A stretch of DNA of 64,000 bases from Trichormus variabilis 0441 (GTDB lineage: Bacteria; Cyanobacteriota; Cyanobacteriia; Cyanobacteriales; Nostocaceae): contig NZ_CP047242.1 of the NCBI RefSeq assembly GCF_009856605.1, positions 866,001 through 930,000 on the forward strand, read 5' to 3'. Position numbers and translations under genes: made by a program. Below, one piece after another: positions 8,992-16,802 of this stretch. Under the pieces are notes generated by a model. That model was not told where the DNA came from. It saw only the letters and a list, made by a program, of their open reading frames with translations, and ran no database searches. Every line of letters begins with the position of its first letter. Within the stretch, counting starts at the first letter, position 1.

Positions 8992-10521
8992 ATTGGAACT
9001 CCCTAAGGAGATAGGACGTACTTTTTGGCCGGGAACCAGCCGATTTGTGCCATTAGTAATAATTTGTTCATTACCTTCTAGGGTTCCCCGTACCAAAACC
9101 CGTTCCCCGTCAGTATAAAGAACTTCCACATCCTGACGTTCTACTTGAAAGCCTCCAGGAACTGTTCCTAAAATATAAACAGACCACAACCCCCGTATAC
9201 CACGTACTAATGCTGTTGTTGGCAGCCAATAACCGGAAGCTGATATCTTTTGTCCTAGTTGCCAATTGACGATTTGCCCGGCTGTTAAAGTTTTACTGGC
9301 AGCATCTTCCAATTTTAAAACTACAGTTATGGTACGAGTGGCTTTGTCTAGTTCTGGTAAAAAGGAAGTAACCTTTGCCCGATAGGATTTTTGGCCTACC
9401 TGTATTGATTGAACTTCCCCGATTTTGATTTGAGAGGTGAGGGATGCAGGAATGCCTACATGGGCTTTTACCTGTTCTACTTGAACTAGACGGGCGATCG
9501 CTTGTCCACTAGAAACGGCTGTACCTAAATCAAGATAGCGTTGAGAAACCTTACCAGAAAAAGGAGCCTTGAGAACACTTTTTTCTAAATCCAGTTCTAA
9601 ACTGGTTAGACGGCTTTGTAATTGTTTTAGCGCAGCTTGTTGAGCCTCAATCACTTCTGAACGAGTTCCAGCTAATAATTCATCCAGTTGACTTTGGGCT
9701 TGTTTTACCCTGGCTTGTTGAGCAGTAATCACCTCTGAGCGAGTTCCGGCTAATAATTCATCCAGTTGACTTTGGGCTTGTTTTACCCTCGCTTGTTGAC
9801 TATTAACATCGGTAATCGCTTCGTCAAATTGTTCACGAGCGATCGCCCCTTGATTATAGAGGGCTTCTCGTCGCTTACTTTTACCGTGGGCTAATTCCAA
9901 TTGTTCCTGTAAATTATTGACATTAGCCCGTGCGGCGGCGATCGTTTGTATCCGAGGCCCTGATTGCATTTCCTTGAGTAGCGCCCGTTCTTGCGCCAGT
10001 CTAGCTCTTGCTGTATCAATGGTTTCTGCCCTGGGCCCGGCTTGTAACTCTCTCAATTGGAACAGCGCCTGTTGCTTTTGAGCCAATAACTCTTGCTTTT
10101 GTGCCATCAACTGACTAGTATCTAAACGGGCTAAGGGAGTGCCTGCACTCACCCATTGTCCTGCTTCTACCGCAAGTTGGACAACTTTACCAGCCCGTTC
10201 AAATCCTAAATTACTAGTATTTTGGGCAACAATTTCTCCGGTATAGGTATGAGACTGCTGATAGGAACTGGCAGCAACTAGATTATCTACTTCCACAGGC
10301 AGTAAATGTTGATTTTCTGCCATTGCGGAACTAATGGGTTCTACTGTTTGACGAATTGAACCCAGCCAAAAACCTAATCCCAACAAGAGTAGGCTACTTA
10401 GGCATAATCCCCAAGAAAACCTCAAAGAGCTTTTAGGAGTTTTATTTTGTTCAACAGAGGAGGCAACAATCTCTAAAGTTTCTTCCGATGATGAACACGA
10501 AGCAGGATTGGTATCTTGCAT
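8989..10521 (-). CDS. RND efflux periplasmic adaptor / membrane-fusion protein (510 aa)
   Basis: A single N-terminal membrane helix (about residues 33-55) is followed by the biotinyl-lipoyl half-motif (SNLGFERAGKVVQLAVEAGQ, about 105-124), a long alpha-helical hairpin (about 140-320), the second lipoyl half (LKAPFSGKVSQRYLDLG, about 332) and beta-barrel/membrane-proximal domains. This is the HlyD/AcrA adaptor architecture. It is upstream of the RND pump on the same strand, giving the usual adaptor-pump operon. The hairpin contains a near-perfect tandem duplication of 26 residues (see 9650-9805), making it longer than typical adaptors. The extreme C-terminus abuts an intergenic repeat. Confidence 0.92.
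   Translation of the reverse strand: MQDTNPASCSSSEETLEIVASSVEQNKTPKSSLRFSWGLCLSSLLLLGLGFWLGSIRQTVEPISSAMAENQHLLPVEVDNLVAASSYQQSHTYTGEIVAQNTSNLGFERAGKVVQLAVEAGQWVSAGTPLARLDTSQLMAQKQELLAQKQQALFQLRELQAGPRAETIDTARARLAQERALLKEMQSGPRIQTIAAARANVNNLQEQLELAHGKSKRREALYNQGAIAREQFDEAITDVNSQQARVKQAQSQLDELLAGTRSEVITAQQARVKQAQSQLDELLAGTRSEVIEAQQAALKQLQSRLTSLELDLEKSVLKAPFSGKVSQRYLDLGTAVSSGQAIARLVQVEQVKAHVGIPASLTSQIKIGEVQSIQVGQKSYRAKVTSFLPELDKATRTITVVLKLEDAASKTLTAGQIVNWQLGQKISASGYWLPTTALVRGIRGLWSVYILGTVPGGFQVERQDVEVLYTDGERVLVRGTLEGNEQIITNGTNRLVPGQKVRPISLGSSN
9650..9805 (-). repeat. Tandem 78-bp duplication inside the adaptor hairpin
   Basis: Two adjacent 78-bp units, starting at 9650 and 9728, differ at only a few positions. 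In protein they give two copies of a 26-residue block containing QARVKQAQSQLDELLAG. The unit length is a multiple of three, so the frame is kept and the coiled-coil hairpin is lengthened. Confidence 0.9.
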
Positions 10522-10618
10522 ATCAACTATTTTCTTTCCTAAAGCAGTATTTGAAGGTCATTATCACTATCATCTCCTTGGGTCTTAATTACGCAAGAAA
10601 TATTGCCCCAGAATGAAT

Positions 10619-11602
10619 TTAACAACGATGACGATTTTTATTTTTGAGGCGAGAGCCAAAGGCTAGTAAACCTAGCCCCAAAAAGCCAATGGTTATAGAA
10701 GGTTCAGGAACATTCACAATTCTTAATTGAACTGGAAAACGAATCGAGACAATGGGATCTAAAGGACCGAAAGGATCGGAGACAGATACGAAATCAGGAA
10801 CAACTCCAGCATCTTCACTCACCAATTGGATTTTATTCCCTCTTAAATCTGCTAAAAACGCATCAGCTAAACCATTACTTAACCCATTAAGTCCCGCAAC
10901 TTTAAACGCATTAAAGGGGTTACTAATAATAGCTTCTGTGTCATCGTCAGGCTCGCGGGTTGCGCCATATTCCAAAAATGAATAAATATCGCTATAGCCA
11001 AAGGTGATAAATTTGTTACCATCTAGCACAAGAAAACTTTCTACTTCGTCAGGATTAGCCGAATAGATACGCTCTTCTAATGTGGAATTAGCAGAAGAAA
11101 AATAGTTTTTTCCATTGATATCCTCTCCTAAATTCAAAGCTTTGGTAAAGTCCCTATCTTTGGCACCAAAACTAAATCCAATCCGATCAGCCGTAATATT
11201 ATTACTAGTTAAGAAGGTCGCAAAATTGCCAAAACCTGTAATATCATCAAGTAGAGTGGCTGCTTGTCTTGCCCCTGGTAGATTTTCAGGACTAAAGTCT
11301 ATTCCCGCAGCATAATAGGGAGCAGGATTATTAGGAGAATTGAGACTCATTTCTATATGGGCGAATCCATATGCGACAAATCCTTGAGGGTCGGGATCTG
11401 TCGCACCCACGCGCTCTCCAAATAACCGTAGACAGTTATTAGATGAAAGGGGTCGAGTTTTGATAAATTGGACTGAACTATAATCGAATATATTGCCAGC
11501 TTCGCAAGTCAGACTTGCAGCACGAGCTGGTACTGCGGATAGCATAGTTGCGGTTGCGGTGGCAGTCATCCCAAGTAATATAGAAAGGTATTGGGTTCGC
11601 AT
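10619..11602 (-). CDS. PEP-CTERM sorted secreted protein (327 aa), paralogue of the next gene
   Basis: An N-terminal signal peptide (about 1-28, ending VPARAAS) and a C-terminal sorting tag, VPEPSITIGFLGLGLLAFGS followed by basic residues, define a PEP-CTERM exosortase substrate. The middle has no recognised catalytic motif. It aligns along its length with the protein at 11854-12837: shared features include FDY...TRP near the start, a conserved AERIYSANP/QRIYRANP-like block, LADAFL and VSED. Such proteins are exported and processed at the cell surface. No exosortase gene is in the window. Function unknown. Confidence 0.85.
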   Translation of the reverse strand: MRTQYLSILLGMTATATATMLSAVPARAASLTCEAGNIFDYSSVQFIKTRPLSSNNCLRLFGERVGATDPDPQGFVAYGFAHIEMSLNSPNNPAPYYAAGIDFSPENLPGARQAATLLDDITGFGNFATFLTSNNITADRIGFSFGAKDRDFTKALNLGEDINGKNYFSSANSTLEERIYSANPDEVESFLVLDGNKFITFGYSDIYSFLEYGATREPDDDTEAIISNPFNAFKVAGLNGLSNGLADAFLADLRGNKIQLVSEDAGVVPDFVSVSDPFGPLDPIVSIRFPVQLRIVNVPEPSITIGFLGLGLLAFGSRLKNKNRHRC

Positions 11603-11853
11603 AGATTAGTTGTTTGACTCCAAATGATGATGTGGAAATATTTTTTGATTTTTAACAATCAAATGGGCTAAGACTTTATTTCACAAATAGTTTAATTTTC
11701 AGTATTCCTAGAAAGAATTAATTCCTAAAATTTACTATAAAACAGAAATTCCTCAGAGAAATGGAGAATCTTTAGCTAAATTCGCTGATTCTTTATAACC
11801 TACTGAGGAATTGATAAAATCAAGTTCTATTGATCAATTTTCATGAAAAATCT

Positions 11854-12837
11854 TTATTGAACACTTCTTTTGTGTCGTTTTATTTGGGTAACAACGCCAC
11901 CTCCTACCAATAACATGAAACCTAAAGTAGTTGATGGTTCAGGTACACTGACACTTCCCTGCACTGCTCTTATGGTTATAGGAAAACCGATATAGGTAAT
12001 ATCATAAGTCTCACCGTCGATCTGAACTAAGGAAGTCTGCACCTGATCTGGTTTCAGAATATCTTCCGAGACTTCTTGGATCAGTCCACCAGCAGCAGCA
12101 ACATCCTTTAAAAAGGCATCAGCTAGACCTGATTCTAGAGAGCTTAAACCAGCTACTTTATTAGGTTTTTTTGGATCGCCCAAAAAGACATTGAAATTAT
12201 CAGTGAAGTCTGGTGTATCACCGTTATCGACTGCAAAATATATAGGTGAATTGTTATACGTAATGATCGGAGTAGTCCCAAAGGTGATAAAACTTTTGGT
12301 ATCACCTGGGTTAGCCCGATATATTCTTTGCTCGATGGGTGAATCTGGCGTAGCCCACCAATCCTTTCCTAGCTCGTCTTTTCCTAAATTGAGAGTTTTT
12401 CTATAATCGAGACCAGCTTTTTGCCCATAACTATAGCCAATAGTACTCAGAGAAATATTGTTATCTTCTAAATACTTAAAAAAGTTAGGGAACCCCATCA
12501 CACTTTCTAGTGTTGCTGAACGTCCACCAGCCGTAGCCGAATCAGGGCTTGCATCACGACCTGTTGTGTAATACGCTGAGTTCCCAGGAAGCGCATTCTT
12601 AGCTGTACTGACATGGCCGCTATCTGGAGCAGTAGAACTAGCATTATTGATCAGAGTATATCCTTCATTATTAGACACATCTCCAAAAAAACTCAGAACA
12701 TAATTAGAGTCAATTGGTCTTGTTGAAAAAAGTGTCAGTTGATCATAATCAAAGGAAGCTGCTTGAGCCGTGATGGGCATTAACACTGTGGCAGCTATTA
12801 TTATGTTGGCTCGTAAAAATGTATGTAACTTAGACAT
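11854..12837 (-). CDS. PEP-CTERM sorted secreted protein (327 aa), paralogue of the previous gene
   Basis: The signal peptide (about 1-26, MPITAQAAS) and C-terminal tag VPEPSTTLGFMLLVGGGVV plus basic tail show export and exosortase processing. It has the same length as its neighbour at 10619-11602 and shares with it the blocks FDY..., EQRIYRANPGD, GLSSLESGLADAFL and the VSED segment. The two look like an old tandem duplication, since identity is clearly partial. The 251-bp gap between them holds no gene. Function unknown. Confidence 0.85.
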   Translation of the reverse strand: MSKLHTFLRANIIIAATVLMPITAQAASFDYDQLTLFSTRPIDSNYVLSFFGDVSNNEGYTLINNASSTAPDSGHVSTAKNALPGNSAYYTTGRDASPDSATAGGRSATLESVMGFPNFFKYLEDNNISLSTIGYSYGQKAGLDYRKTLNLGKDELGKDWWATPDSPIEQRIYRANPGDTKSFITFGTTPIITYNNSPIYFAVDNGDTPDFTDNFNVFLGDPKKPNKVAGLSSLESGLADAFLKDVAAAGGLIQEVSEDILKPDQVQTSLVQIDGETYDITYIGFPITIRAVQGSVSVPEPSTTLGFMLLVGGGVVTQIKRHKRSVQ

Positions 12838-12927
12838 GGGATTATTTCTCGTGGTTTTTTCGTTGGCTTAGTACACTCTTACCTCGAATTTCTCACCACA
12901 CCTCTCAACGCCTGCGCTTGTGTAGGG

Positions 12928-13006
12928 GAGAGTTCTTGTAAAAGTTCTTTCCCCTCCACCCCTCTGCTCTATCAAAGGCCTGAAGTTGGTGAGAAATGTA
13001 GGTTAC
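12928..13006. repeat. Dispersed repeat, copy 1
   Basis: This 79-bp stretch matches 54740-54818 over its whole length with moderate divergence. Both begin GAGAGTTCTT, contain TTTCCCCT and CTCTGCT, share CCTGAAG, and end GGTTAC. It lies between the two PEP-CTERM genes that flank it. Function unknown. Confidence 0.65.
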
Positions 13007-13091
13007 ACACGTTCATAGCAAATTGAGATTTTCTTTATATAGCAAGGGTTACAGTGACTCAATCACGCTACAAACTTGTGGAAAATTGTAC

Positions 13092-13841
13092 TTAGTTGAG
13101 TTTTTGAAAGCGATTTTTGAAATTGATGGCACCAAGAACTGAAATAGAAATGAATAGGGGAATGACAGTACTAGATTCAGGAACTGAGACCGATACAAAA
13201 GAGCGATCGCCCTTAGCATCAGCAAATTTTAAACCAACTACAGACCGAGTTGCGCCAGCCCTTTCCAAGAAAGTACTAAATTCTTGAGAAAAGAATAGTT
13301 CAAGACCTTCAAGTTCCCAAGTCCGGGAATTAAGATCAACCTTGGGAACTCCTGATGAGGTGACATCTAAAATTCGTAAATTAGTGGTTAATGTATCGGT
13401 AATAAAAAAGTTAAAGGTTTCATCAAAAGCATTAGAAAAGTTACCAATTCTTAATTCACTCCCCAGTCCAGTGAGCTTGTTGGTATCGACACTAAAGGCA
13501 AAACTTCCTGAAAATTCTTCGGTTCCACCCAAAGGAACGTAGAGGAGAGAATCATCCTCGTAGAGGAAAGTGAATGTTGTTCCACGAACTCCAGGAACAG
13601 AACTAGGGGGTAGTAAAGCAGACCCAATGGAAAAACCTGGAGCAGGAAGTGCGGTATTCTCACTACTCAGAAAAGTTAATCCGATATCTTTTAAAATATC
13701 GAGGGTATCAGGATTTAATTCAAGACTTTCTCGACCCCCAACTTCTAAGTACACTTGAGGTTCAGCATGAACAGGAAGAACTGTATTTAGAGCAATTGCA
13801 GAAGTTAATCCCAACAAAGCCGTCAAATATTTTATGCTCAT
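13092..13841 (-). CDS. Secreted protein with variant PEP-CTERM tail (249 aa)
   Basis: A signal peptide (about 1-26, ending PVHAE) and a C-terminal VSVPESSTVIPLFISISVLG segment followed by basic residues resemble PEP-CTERM proteins. The tag reads VPESS rather than VPEPS, so exosortase recognition is less certain. The body is beta-rich with no known catalytic motif. It is not clearly related to the two upstream PEP-CTERM paralogues, but lies on the same strand 254 bp downstream of their promoter side. Function unknown. Confidence 0.75.
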   Translation of the reverse strand: MSIKYLTALLGLTSAIALNTVLPVHAEPQVYLEVGGRESLELNPDTLDILKDIGLTFLSSENTALPAPGFSIGSALLPPSSVPGVRGTTFTFLYEDDSLLYVPLGGTEEFSGSFAFSVDTNKLTGLGSELRIGNFSNAFDETFNFFITDTLTTNLRILDVTSSGVPKVDLNSRTWELEGLELFFSQEFSTFLERAGATRSVVGLKFADAKGDRSFVSVSVPESSTVIPLFISISVLGAINFKNRFQKLN

Positions 13842-13870
13842 CCGTAAATTCCGATTAAGTTAAGAGAATG

Positions 13871-13943
13871 GTAGGTTGGGTATAGCAATAGCGGAACCCA
13901 ACAAAGTCTTGAGGATGTTGGGCTGCGTTCCTCAACGCAACAC
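13871..13943. repeat. Cyanobacterial 'GTAGGTTGGG' palindromic repeat
   Basis: The element begins GTAGGTTGGGT and contains GAACCCAACA and its near inverse TGTTGGGCTGCGTTC. The same family, in opposite orientation, is at 29815-29873. These sequences are common between genes in Nostoc-type genomes. Confidence 0.65.
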
Positions 13944-13950
13944 CAGTCTA

Positions 13951-14032
13951 ATACCAATTCAAAATTCAAAAAGCCGAACAGAATCAAGGTATGTCCATAT
14001 GTATCTGTCGCAGTCTTTTCTCAAATTGGTAT
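13951..14032. repeat. Small palindromic MITE-like repeat, copy 1
   Basis: This 82-bp element has inverted ends, ATACCAATTC on the left and AATTGGTAT on the right. A second copy of the same type is at 51745-51816. The ends and the adjoining CAAAATTCAAAA are shared; the centres differ. Confidence 0.65.
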
Positions 14033-15022
14033 AAGTTTTGAGCCTTAACTGCACTTTATTGACTTACGTACGATGTAGATTTCCTACAATATTTATCATT
14101 GGTAACTTCAGGTTACTTTTTTTTGAATGCTCATACAATGGATTATTTTCTGCCAGAAATGGAGATTTTTTATGTAGAGTTAGACGCAAGCCTCATGCTG
14201 TGATGAAGGGAGTTCAAAACAGAGGAGAAAAAGGTAACTGCCGTATATAATGTATCATATTTAACTCAAATTATTCCGCTTAACTGTTCGTTACCTACGT
14301 ATAGATTTTTCCGCGACTTACTCAGTCATCACCATTGCCATCTCTACAATTTTAGTTTGTATTAATGGATACCAATACTTAGACAGGTCTTTAAAACGTC
14401 TTGATTGGCAAATTAGTATGGTTTCAAAATTGTCTTGTTTGCAGTTTTTATGATTTATTTTTTATCGAAATACAAAAATAAATCACTTATTTTTGTTATT
14501 GTTATATAAGTTCAAGGTTCAATAATTTAAATTATTAACTATAAATTACAAATCTAAACAAAGCACTTCATATATATAAATTAATTTCTACTTAAATTAT
14601 CTATAAATAGGATTTAATATTAAACCAATAACCTATTTCGTGGTGAAACAAAAAGCATAGCTACTAAATTAACGCTATGTGAAAATTTTTCCCAAACCTA
14701 ACCCCCAAATCTTCGCCTACAAGCGAAAGGGAGTAATTCTTCTGGAACTGAGAATGGTAGATGTACCGCAGAAAGTAAAAGACAGAGCAGAAGTTATCCG
14801 CTTGAGCACACGTCGTTGGTACGTAGAGAAGATAGCATCTCACTAGAATTAGACTACAAAAACAGTGCGAGAAGTTTTACACAAGTGACAAAAGATATGT
14901 AATTTATACACTGAATAAGTAGATAAAAGCAACAAATATACGACCTGAAAATCTGGACAAAAGTTATTTCCACCCAAAGTTCAGAATCTAGCCACAACTA
15001 TCAATTACAAAAAACTAACACT
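14033..15022. other. AT-rich spacer before the biosynthetic cluster
   Basis: About 1 kb without a supportable intact gene. A 70-codon open frame at 14038-14250 has no family resemblance and starts in a repeat edge. The only recognisable item is a transposase remnant at 14736-14888. The last 130 bp presumably hold the promoter of the AraC-type regulator, but I cannot point to convincing -35/-10 boxes. Confidence 0.5.
14736..14888 (+). pseudogene. Decayed transposase fragment (helix-turn-helix part, IS630-like)
   Basis: One frame reads ILLELRMVDVPQKVKDRAEV, then IRLSTRRWYVEKIASH and a stop; a frame change then gives TVREVLHK. This resembles the N-terminal helix-turn-helix of cyanobacterial IS630-type transposases (RxWxVxxIAxxL...TVRxxLHxW). 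It has stops and a frameshift and no catalytic region, so it is a relic. The assignment is from pattern memory only. Confidence 0.35.
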
Positions 15023-15856
15023 ATGTTTTCCAGCCAAAATCTTTCCTCTACTAACACATATTCTCAGCCAAACTTAGCTGAATCTGTTTCTTTAATCCAG
15101 CATTTGATAAATCAAGTGAAGGAAGCAATATTTTGTTTAGATTATCAAGGACACTTTTACTACATTAATGATGCTGCCTGTTCTTTATTAGGCCATTCTA
15201 GACAGAAATTATTGAACATGACCATTGATGAAGTAGAGATGGATTTCCTCCCATCAAGTTGGTCATATTACTGGCAATTGCTTAAACAACAAACTTCCTT
15301 AACTTTTAAGAAGGTGTGTTCTTCTCAACAATATCAATCCATAGAAGTCACTATTAAGTTTCTAGAACATGGAAGTGAACTTTTAGGCTGTATTTTAGCC
15401 CATACATTCTCAACAAATAATCCAGATATTGCCTGTGATCAAGATTTATATCTGGAACAAGAAAATCAGCCTGTTAACTCATCTAATAAGTCTTTGTCAA
15501 GTGCTGACTTTTATCCTAATTGTGTACAGCTTCGACCAATCTTTGAGTTTATTGAGCAAAACTATCACTTACCCATTAGTCTTAATGATGTTGCCCAAGC
15601 AGTCGGTTATTCTCCTGCATATTTAACTAATTTAGTTAAGCGTCGAACCCAATTAACGATTATTGATTGGATTCTCGAAAGAAAAATGCTAGAAGCTCGT
15701 TCATTATTAATTAACAGCGACAAGTCAGTAACAGAGATTGCTATGGCTGTTGGCTTCACAGACGCTTATTACTTTTCTCGTCGTTTTAGCCAATATCATA
15801 AATTGTCACCCAGAAGTTGGAGACAAAAATATCACTATTTGCAAACAATAAACTAA
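15023..15856 (+). CDS. PAS-AraC family transcriptional regulator (277 aa)
   Basis: Residues of about 20-125 form a PAS domain (VKEAIFCLDYQGHFYYINDAACSLLGHS). Residues of about 170-275 form an AraC/XylS double helix-turn-helix, with the family signature around VTEIAMAVGFTDAYYFSRRF. The protein is cytoplasmic, with no signal or membrane part. It is the first gene of the plus-strand cluster, 136 bp before the free acyl carrier protein, so it is the natural candidate for cluster-specific control. The PAS domain could sense a small ligand, redox state or light-related signal; the sequence does not say which. Confidence 0.88.
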   Translation: MFSSQNLSSTNTYSQPNLAESVSLIQHLINQVKEAIFCLDYQGHFYYINDAACSLLGHSRQKLLNMTIDEVEMDFLPSSWSYYWQLLKQQTSLTFKKVCSSQQYQSIEVTIKFLEHGSELLGCILAHTFSTNNPDIACDQDLYLEQENQPVNSSNKSLSSADFYPNCVQLRPIFEFIEQNYHLPISLNDVAQAVGYSPAYLTNLVKRRTQLTIIDWILERKMLEARSLLINSDKSVTEIAMAVGFTDAYYFSRRFSQYHKLSPRSWRQKYHYLQTIN

Positions 15857-15992
15857 TAAAAATCCATCTTTCCCTAAAAATAACCTATGGTTTACTGAAA
15901 GAAAAATTCATAAACTAGGTATTAAGTCAGAAAGGATTTTGGCTGAAGTAAATTTCTTGTTGGCTCTTTTTTAGCCTAAACTACTAAACAAC

Positions 15993-16250
15993 ATGAAAAC
16001 TATTCAACCCTGCTCTGTAGAAGATATTCAAAGTTGGTTAATCGATCAGTTTGCTCAACAACTCGATGTTGAGCCAGATGATATTGATATGGAAGAATCA
16101 TTTGATAATTATGATCTAGATTCTAGTAAAGCTTTAATTTTACTAGGTCGATTAGAAAAATGGTTAGGTAAAGATTTGAATCCCGTTTTAATTTTTAACT
16201 ACCCAACTATTACTGAATTAGCTAACCGCTTGGGAGAACTATATCTTTAA
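15993..16250 (+). CDS. Free-standing acyl/peptidyl carrier protein (85 aa)
   Basis: A single four-helix carrier domain with the phosphopantetheine attachment serine in YDLDSSKALI (about residue 48) and a C-terminal NYPTITELANRLGEL helix. This resembles carrier proteins of PKS/NRPS clusters more than the FabF-pathway AcpP. It is encoded between the regulator and PKS 1. Because the adenylation-condensation protein downstream has no carrier domain of its own, this protein is a good candidate to accept the activated amino acid or a starter acyl group. That pairing is inference. Confidence 0.88.
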   Translation: MKTIQPCSVEDIQSWLIDQFAQQLDVEPDDIDMEESFDNYDLDSSKALILLGRLEKWLGKDLNPVLIFNYPTITELANRLGELYL

Positions 16251-16352
16251 TTACCTATATCATTTTGGAATCAATAACTCAATTTACTAGAGTAAAAATA
16301 GATTTATTGTTATCACCTATATTCACAATTACGATGTTGTTATTGTTGAGGC

Positions 16353-16581
16353 TATAGGACTAATATTTGATTTCTGAAATATAGGTAGGGAAGCCATTGC
16401 GTTAGCGGAGGCTTCCTCCCTTGGGGGAGCTCGCCCCAGGCATCAGAACTTCGGGGTTTTCTGGCAGTCACACCAGTGGCGTTGGGCAATGCCCACTACA
16501 ACCATGATACACACTACAGATACTTAAATATTTATGCACAAGCACAGGCTATGCCAACAATAATCAAATTGGATTCCTATA
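16353..16581. mobile_element. MITE-like element, copy 1 (no coding capacity)
   Basis: This 229-bp element starts TATAGGAC...TTTGATTT and ends with the near inverse AAATTGGATTCCTATA. The copy at 52581-52734 has the same ends and the shared inner blocks CTACAGATACTTA and CACAGGCTACGCC-like. The centre is variable and contains nested GC-rich palindromes. The remaining 220 bp up to PKS 1 show an interrupted frame (INEVVERGKT, stop, AQLLTDINLVRTFRKSLYQF) that I cannot assign. Confidence 0.65.
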
Positions 16582-16802
16582 GTTTTGTAGGTGTTTGTTA
16601 AGCCCGACATTTACTCTATAAACAATTTAATTAATGAAGTGGTAGAACGAGGGAAAACCTAAGCTCAATTATTAACTGACATAAACCTCGTGAGAACTTT
16701 CAGAAAAAGTTTATATCAATTTCTAAATCGATTAAGGGATGTGAGGAGCCAGAAGTTTTAATTTCTCCTGTTCATCATGATGTAGAATCACGGATTTGTA
16801 AG

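Noticed and set aside
14038..14250. 70-codon open frame in the spacer before the cluster
   Set aside because: It starts at the edge of a repeat, has no recognisable domain and no good ribosome site.
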